Notes under the pieces: model-generated
Database searches by the model: none
What the model was told of the DNA's origin: nothing
Seen by the model: only the letters and a program-made list of their open reading frames with translations
From: Streptomyces typhae
Lineage (GTDB): Bacteria; Actinomycetota; Actinomycetes; Streptomycetales; Streptomycetaceae
Direction: 5' to 3'
Length of the DNA: 64,000 bases
Assembly (NCBI RefSeq): GCF_009755605.1
Contig: NZ_WPNZ01000029.1
Coordinates: forward strand, 62,001 to 126,000
In this document: positions 61,063 through 64,000 of the stretch, piece after piece
Numbering within the stretch: position 1 is the stretch's first letter
How the letters are laid out: each line of letters starts with the position of its first letter
Translations under genes and position numbers: made by a program

Positions 61063-61820
61063 GCCGCATGACCACACCACCACCGTCGTCACCGCCGTCC
61101 GTACGGTCGTGCGCGCAGTCTCCGGTGCGGCCGTCGGCGCTCGCCCGGCTGCGCCGCCACCACGCCGCGTTCCCGGTGACGTCCGCCGCCGCGCTGTTCG
61201 CGGTGCTCGCCGCGGTGCGCGTGGCCGGGGCCTTCGCCGTGCCGGTGATGGTCCTGTCCGTGGCGCTGAGCGCGGCCGTCCTCGTGGTCCTGCCGCGCGC
61301 GGACTGGGCCGGTGCCGGGCTGCGCCGCTGCGCGCCGCTGCCCGCCGTCCTCGGCACCGCCCTGGTGGCCGTCGTGTACGCGCAGACGTTCCTCGCCACC
61401 CGGGACGCGTTCGGCGACGGCGACGACAACTGGAACACGTGGATGCCACGGCTCTTCGAGGGCACGGTGCCGGGCGCGCCCTGGGCGGACGTGGTCGCGA
61501 TGGTCCTGGCCCTCGGCGTCCTGGTGCCGCTGGTCGAGGAGGTCTGCTACCGCGGCGTCCTGTACCGGGCGGTCGAGGTGCGCTGGGGCGGCTACGCGGC
61601 GGTGGTCAGCACCGCGGCGGGGTGGGCGGCGGTGCACGTCGGCGACTACGGCCTCGACCCGTTCAACTGGAAGGTGCTCTGCGGGCTGCTGCCGTCGGTG
61701 TTCCTGATGGGCCTCGCCCTCGGCTTCCTGCGCGCGGTCACCGGCTCCGCGCTGGCCTGCGCCGCCGCGCAGGGCGTCTGCAACCTGCTGCTGCTCGGCG
61801 CTGCGGCGGCCTGGCTGTGA
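61059..61820 (+). CDS. CPBP-family intramembrane protein
   Basis: 253 residues from GTG (four-base overlap with MMPL) or from ATG 61068. Six or seven hydrophobic helices. CPBP motif 1 is Glu160-Glu161-x-x-x-Arg165 (VEEVCYRGVLY). Motif 2 is in GWAAVHVGDYG (AxxH). The third motif (normally HxxxN) reads AQGVCN with Gln in place of His, so protease activity is doubtful. CPBP proteins process peptides or scaffold membrane complexes. Last gene of the operon. Confidence 0.85.
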   Translation: MSRMTTPPPSSPPSVRSCAQSPVRPSALARLRRHHAAFPVTSAAALFAVLAAVRVAGAFAVPVMVLSVALSAAVLVVLPRADWAGAGLRRCAPLPAVLGTALVAVVYAQTFLATRDAFGDGDDNWNTWMPRLFEGTVPGAPWADVVAMVLALGVLVPLVEEVCYRGVLYRAVEVRWGGYAAVVSTAAGWAAVHVGDYGLDPFNWKVLCGLLPSVFLMGLALGFLRAVTGSALACAAAQGVCNLLLLGAAAAWL

Positions 61821-61927
61821 CCACCGGAGCGCCGGCACGGAGGCGAGCGGCTTCCTTACCCCGGGGTGCGTATCTGACCAAATAGTCGGTACTTGTGAGC
61901 CCTTGGGCACGAATCAACGATGGAGGC

Positions 61928-62857
61928 ATGCCTCACGACGCGAAGACCACACCCACCGCACCCACCGCAGCCACCACCCCGAACAGCCGCACCACCCCCG
62001 TCACCGTCATCGGTCTCGGCGCGATGGGCCGGGCCCTCGCGGGGGCCCTCATCGACGCCGGGCACCCCACCACCGTCTGGAACCGCACCGCGGGCAGGGG
62101 CGACGACCTCGTGGCCCGGGGCGCCACCCTCGCCGCGTCCCCCGCGGACGCGGCGCGCGCGGGCGAGGTGGTCCTCGTGTGCGTCGTCGACTACGACGCC
62201 TCGCAGGCGATCCTGGAGCCCGTCGCCGCCGACCTCGCCGGACGTGTCCTGGTGAACGTCACCTCGGACTCCCCGGAGCGCGCCCGCGAGGCGGCGAAGT
62301 GGGCGCGGGACCACGGGATCCGCTATCTGGACGGCGCGGTCATGATCCCGACCGTCATGGTGGGCACCCCGGACGCGCTGCTCTTCTTCTCCGGTGACAA
62401 GTCCGCGTACGAGGAGCACGAGCAGGTCCTGAAGTCCCTGGGCGGGCAGTCCGCGTACGTCGGCGAGGACCACGGCCATGCCGCCGTGTACGACCTGTCG
62501 ATGCTCGACTTCTTCTGGACCTCGATGTCCGGCCTGGTGCACGGGTACGCGCTCGCCGCCAAGGACGGCGTGCCCGCCTCGTCGGTCGCCCCGTACCTGA
62601 AGGCCCACTTCTCCCTCCTGTCCCTCCTGATCGAGGAGACGGCCAAGGACCTGGACGCGGGCGAGTACCCCGGCGAGGAGGGGAACCTCGCCATGGAGGT
62701 GGCGGGCATCGAGCACATCCTGCACGCCGCCGAGCTGCGCGGCCTCGACGTCTCCGTGCTGCGGGCCGTGCGGGACGTGGCCCGGCGCGCGGTGGACCGG
62801 GGCCACGGCGCCGACGGCTGGTCCGCCACGGTGGAGGGCGTCCGCAACCCCGCCTGA
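61928..62857 (+). CDS. NAD(P)-dependent oxidoreductase, imine-reductase/6PGDH-like
   Basis: 309 residues from ATG 61928 (MPHDAKTTPTAPT); an earlier GTG at 61895 is possible. The Rossmann fold VTVIGLGAMGRALAGALIDAGHPTTVWNRTAGRGDDL fits 6-phosphogluconate dehydrogenase-like enzymes; the Asn-Arg after strand 2 suggests NADPH. LVNVTSDSPERAREAAKWARDHG and the helical C-terminal domain (MLDFFWTSMSGLVHGYALAA) fit imine reductases. It has its own promoter space, so its link to the synthase operon upstream is open. Confidence 0.85.
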   Translation: MPHDAKTTPTAPTAATTPNSRTTPVTVIGLGAMGRALAGALIDAGHPTTVWNRTAGRGDDLVARGATLAASPADAARAGEVVLVCVVDYDASQAILEPVAADLAGRVLVNVTSDSPERAREAAKWARDHGIRYLDGAVMIPTVMVGTPDALLFFSGDKSAYEEHEQVLKSLGGQSAYVGEDHGHAAVYDLSMLDFFWTSMSGLVHGYALAAKDGVPASSVAPYLKAHFSLLSLLIEETAKDLDAGEYPGEEGNLAMEVAGIEHILHAAELRGLDVSVLRAVRDVARRAVDRGHGADGWSATVEGVRNPA

Positions 62858-62876
62858 CCCTCCGCCCCGAGGGGCT

Positions 62877-62900
62877 GGCCCTGACGCCGACGTCAAGGCC
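62877..62900. promoter_or_regulatory. 24-bp MerR-type dyad
   Basis: GGCCCTGACG (62877-62886) and CGTCAAGGCC (62891-62900) around CCGA, with one mismatch. It ends 12 bases before the MerR ATG; TACGGT (62901-62906) follows as a possible -10. With the start so close, the mRNA may be leaderless or nearly so. Confidence 0.7.
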
Positions 62901-62912
62901 TACGGTCGCGGT

Positions 62913-63359
62913 ATGCGGATCGGTGAACTCGCGGACCGGGTGGGGACGACCACGCGGACGCTGCGTTACTACGAGTCGCGCGGGCTGCTGCCCGCGCGGC
63001 GGGACGGCAACGGGCACCGCACGTACGGCGAGGCCGACGTGCGGCTCCTGGAGCAGATCAGGACCCTTCAGGACTTCGGGTTCGACCTGGAGGAGACCCG
63101 GCCGTTCGTGGAGTGCCTGCGCTCCGGCCATCCGGCGGGCGACGCGTGTCCGGCGTCACTCGCCGTGTACCGCCGCAAGCTCGGCGAACTCGACTCGCTG
63201 ATCGACGAGTTGACGTCCGTGCGGGCGGAGGTCGGCGCGCAGCTCGCGCGCGCCGAGCGGGCGATGGCGGGGCTGGCCGCCGACGCGCGGGCGCCGGGGG
63301 GACCGGAACCCCGGTGCGAACTGGGTGACACGACCGAGGGAAAGGGTGTGCGGGGATGA
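62913..63359 (+). CDS. MerR-family regulator
   Basis: 148 residues. MRIGELADRVGTTTRTLRYYESRGLLPARRDGNGHRTYGEADV is the MerR winged HTH; LEQIRTLQDFGFDLEETRPFVECL and the long dimer helix follow. Cys residues in ECLRSG, GDACP and RCEL could sense redox or metal, though no clear metal motif is seen. It overlaps the thioredoxin start by four bases, so it likely controls its own pair through the dyad at 62877-62900. Confidence 0.93.
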   Translation: MRIGELADRVGTTTRTLRYYESRGLLPARRDGNGHRTYGEADVRLLEQIRTLQDFGFDLEETRPFVECLRSGHPAGDACPASLAVYRRKLGELDSLIDELTSVRAEVGAQLARAERAMAGLAADARAPGGPEPRCELGDTTEGKGVRG

Positions 63360-63700
63360 GTGTGGTGCGGGTCGAGGGTGTCGGCGAGGTGACGGACGCC
63401 GACTTCGGGTTCGAGGTGCTCTCCGGGGAGCGGCCGGTGCTCGTGCAGTTCACGGCCGAGTGGTGCGGGCCGTGCCGGCAGCTCGCGCCGGTGCTCGGGG
63501 AGATTGCCCGGGAGCAGGCGGACCGGCTGAAGGTCGTGCAACTGGACGTGGACCGCAATCCGGGGACGACGACCGCGTACGGGGTCCTTTCCACGCCGAC
63601 GCTGATGGTGTTCCGCGACGGCGAGCCGGTGTGGCAGACCGTGGGGGCGCGGGCGAAGGGGCGGCTCGTGCGGGACCTTGAGGGGGCGGGGGTGCTCTGA
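63356..63700 (+). CDS. trxA: Thioredoxin
   Basis: 114 residues with FTAEWCGPCRQLAPVL (Cys37, Cys40), cis-Pro in STPTLMVF and the VQLDVDRNP strand. It is a full-length reductase of the thioredoxin group, coupled by ATGA to the MerR gene. The N-terminal 15 residues extend past a minimal thioredoxin. A thioredoxin under a redox-sensing MerR protein would suit a local oxidant response. Strong hairpin follows. Confidence 0.95.
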   Translation: MSVVRVEGVGEVTDADFGFEVLSGERPVLVQFTAEWCGPCRQLAPVLGEIAREQADRLKVVQLDVDRNPGTTTAYGVLSTPTLMVFRDGEPVWQTVGARAKGRLVRDLEGAGVL

Positions 63701-63720
63701 CCCGCCCCCGCTGGGAACAG

Positions 63721-63760
63721 GAGAAAAGCCCCGGACGAATTGACGTCCGGGGCTTTTCTC
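63721..63760 (+). terminator. Terminator after the thioredoxin gene
   Basis: GAGAAAAGCCCCGGAC (63721-63736) pairs perfectly with GTCCGGGGCTTTTCTC (63745-63760), eight-base loop. The TTTTCTC end makes it close to a classic terminator. Confidence 0.92.
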
Positions 63761-63806
63761 TGCGTATATTGGATTCTTTCGCGAAGCCCTGCCCTTTTGA
63801 CCGCAA

Positions 63807-63845
63807 TGACTGCATCAGATTGACTACATCAGGGTGACTTTGTGA
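63807..63845. promoter_or_regulatory. 14-bp direct repeats upstream of the helicase
   Basis: TGACTGCATCAGAT (63807-63820), TGACTACATCAGGG (63821-63834) and a third TGACT start at 63835. Period is 14. They lie 50-85 bases before the start of the next gene. Could be a regulator-binding array. Confidence 0.5.
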
Positions 63846-63890
63846 CTTCACGGAATCTGTATACGACACTGTAACTGGCGAGGGGCTGAA

Positions 63891-64000
63891 TTGTCAACCG
63901 AGGAATTGCGGGAAGAGCAGCAATTCGTCTCCGGGCTGTACGCGCGCCTCGACGCGCTGCGCGAGGAGGCCGAGTCCGCCGTACAGGCGTCGTTGGCGCA
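63891..64000 (+). CDS. HelD-like helicase or RNA-polymerase recycling ATPase, N-terminal start
   Basis: TTG start with AGGGG five bases before it. Only the first 36 residues are in the window: MSTEELREEQQFVSGLYARLDALREEAE and on. This is the N-terminal coiled-coil of actinobacterial HelD-type UvrD-like ATPases (from memory, SCO5439 in S. coelicolor). Such proteins remove stalled RNA polymerase. The ATPase core is beyond the window, so the call rests on the leader only. Confidence 0.7.
   Translation, partial: MSTEELREEQQFVSGLYARLDALREEAESAVQASLA

Noticed and set aside
63852..63876. SigR-type promoter (GGAAT-N18-GTT) before the helicase
   Set aside because: GGAAT is present, but GTT is not at the right spacing.
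63721..63890. Rifampicin-associated element before the helicase
   Set aside because: No copy of the known 19-bp element is visible; so the gene is called HelD-like, not HelR.

Overview
This is a very GC-rich chromosomal window with Streptomyces-type gene content. It has GTG/TTG starts, four-base start/stop overlaps, a cslA-glxA-endoglucanase locus, an icmA mutase, a whiJ-type HTH/DUF397 module, DUF6230/DUF6114 proteins, and two genes with the rare TTA codon. No tRNA, rRNA, CRISPR, transposase, integrase or phage gene was seen. From memory, most of the order resembles the S. coelicolor SCO5403-SCO5439 interval (absC, icmA, pyk2-ackA-pta, pfkA, sugar ABC, MerR-thioredoxin, helD). The cslA-glxA-cellulase block (SCO2836-2838 in S. 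coelicolor) sits inside it here, which suggests a rearrangement.

Layout. 1-7.7 kb: a two-component pair (truncated regulator), a MarR regulator (AbsC-like), three tandem AIM24 genes, DUF3817 plus a thiamine-binding-fold protein, and a coupled SRPBCC-DUF4166-TetR operon behind two mirrored operators. 8.1-14 kb: the tip-glycan locus, with CslA synthase and GlxA copper radical oxidase on the plus strand and a ComB-like protein and GH6 lipoprotein on the minus strand. 14-17.7 kb: ArsR/MFS pair with a tandem repeat between them, MarR, DUF3817. 17.7-22.5 kb: IcmA, two small proteins, whiJ-like HTH regulator with four DUF397 domains, TetR.

22.8-27.4 kb: thioredoxin-fold co-chaperone, then DUF6230, DUF6114 and a low-complexity secreted protein. 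27.5-33.7 kb: central carbon metabolism, with pta, ackA and pyk on the minus strand and pfkA divergent. 33.7-42.1 kb: HTH protein, sugar ABC importer without its ATPase, and a CitAB/DctSR-type two-component system beside a dicarboxylate symporter. 42.2-48.1 kb: exported lipoprotein, DUF1023 hydrolase, a small helical protein, and a 925-residue membrane protein with an outside periplasmic-binding-protein fold.

48.2-54.1 kb: a TetR/MFS efflux pair with three operators, a GH16 glucanase behind a CebR-like palindrome, and a YvaD-YvaE-YvaF-like efflux operon. 54.6-61.8 kb: the most unusual unit, a five-gene operon of an alpha-oxoamine synthase resembling serine palmitoyltransferase, a repeat-expanded membrane protein, a SAM methyltransferase, an MMPL exporter and a CPBP protein. 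This looks like a make, modify and export pathway for an aminoketone or amino lipid. 61.9-64 kb: NAD(P)-dependent oxidoreductase, MerR-thioredoxin pair, and the start of a HelD-like helicase.

Operator-like palindromes sit beside most regulator genes and suggest local autoregulation. Function calls rest on motif recognition in the translated sequence; no database search was run.
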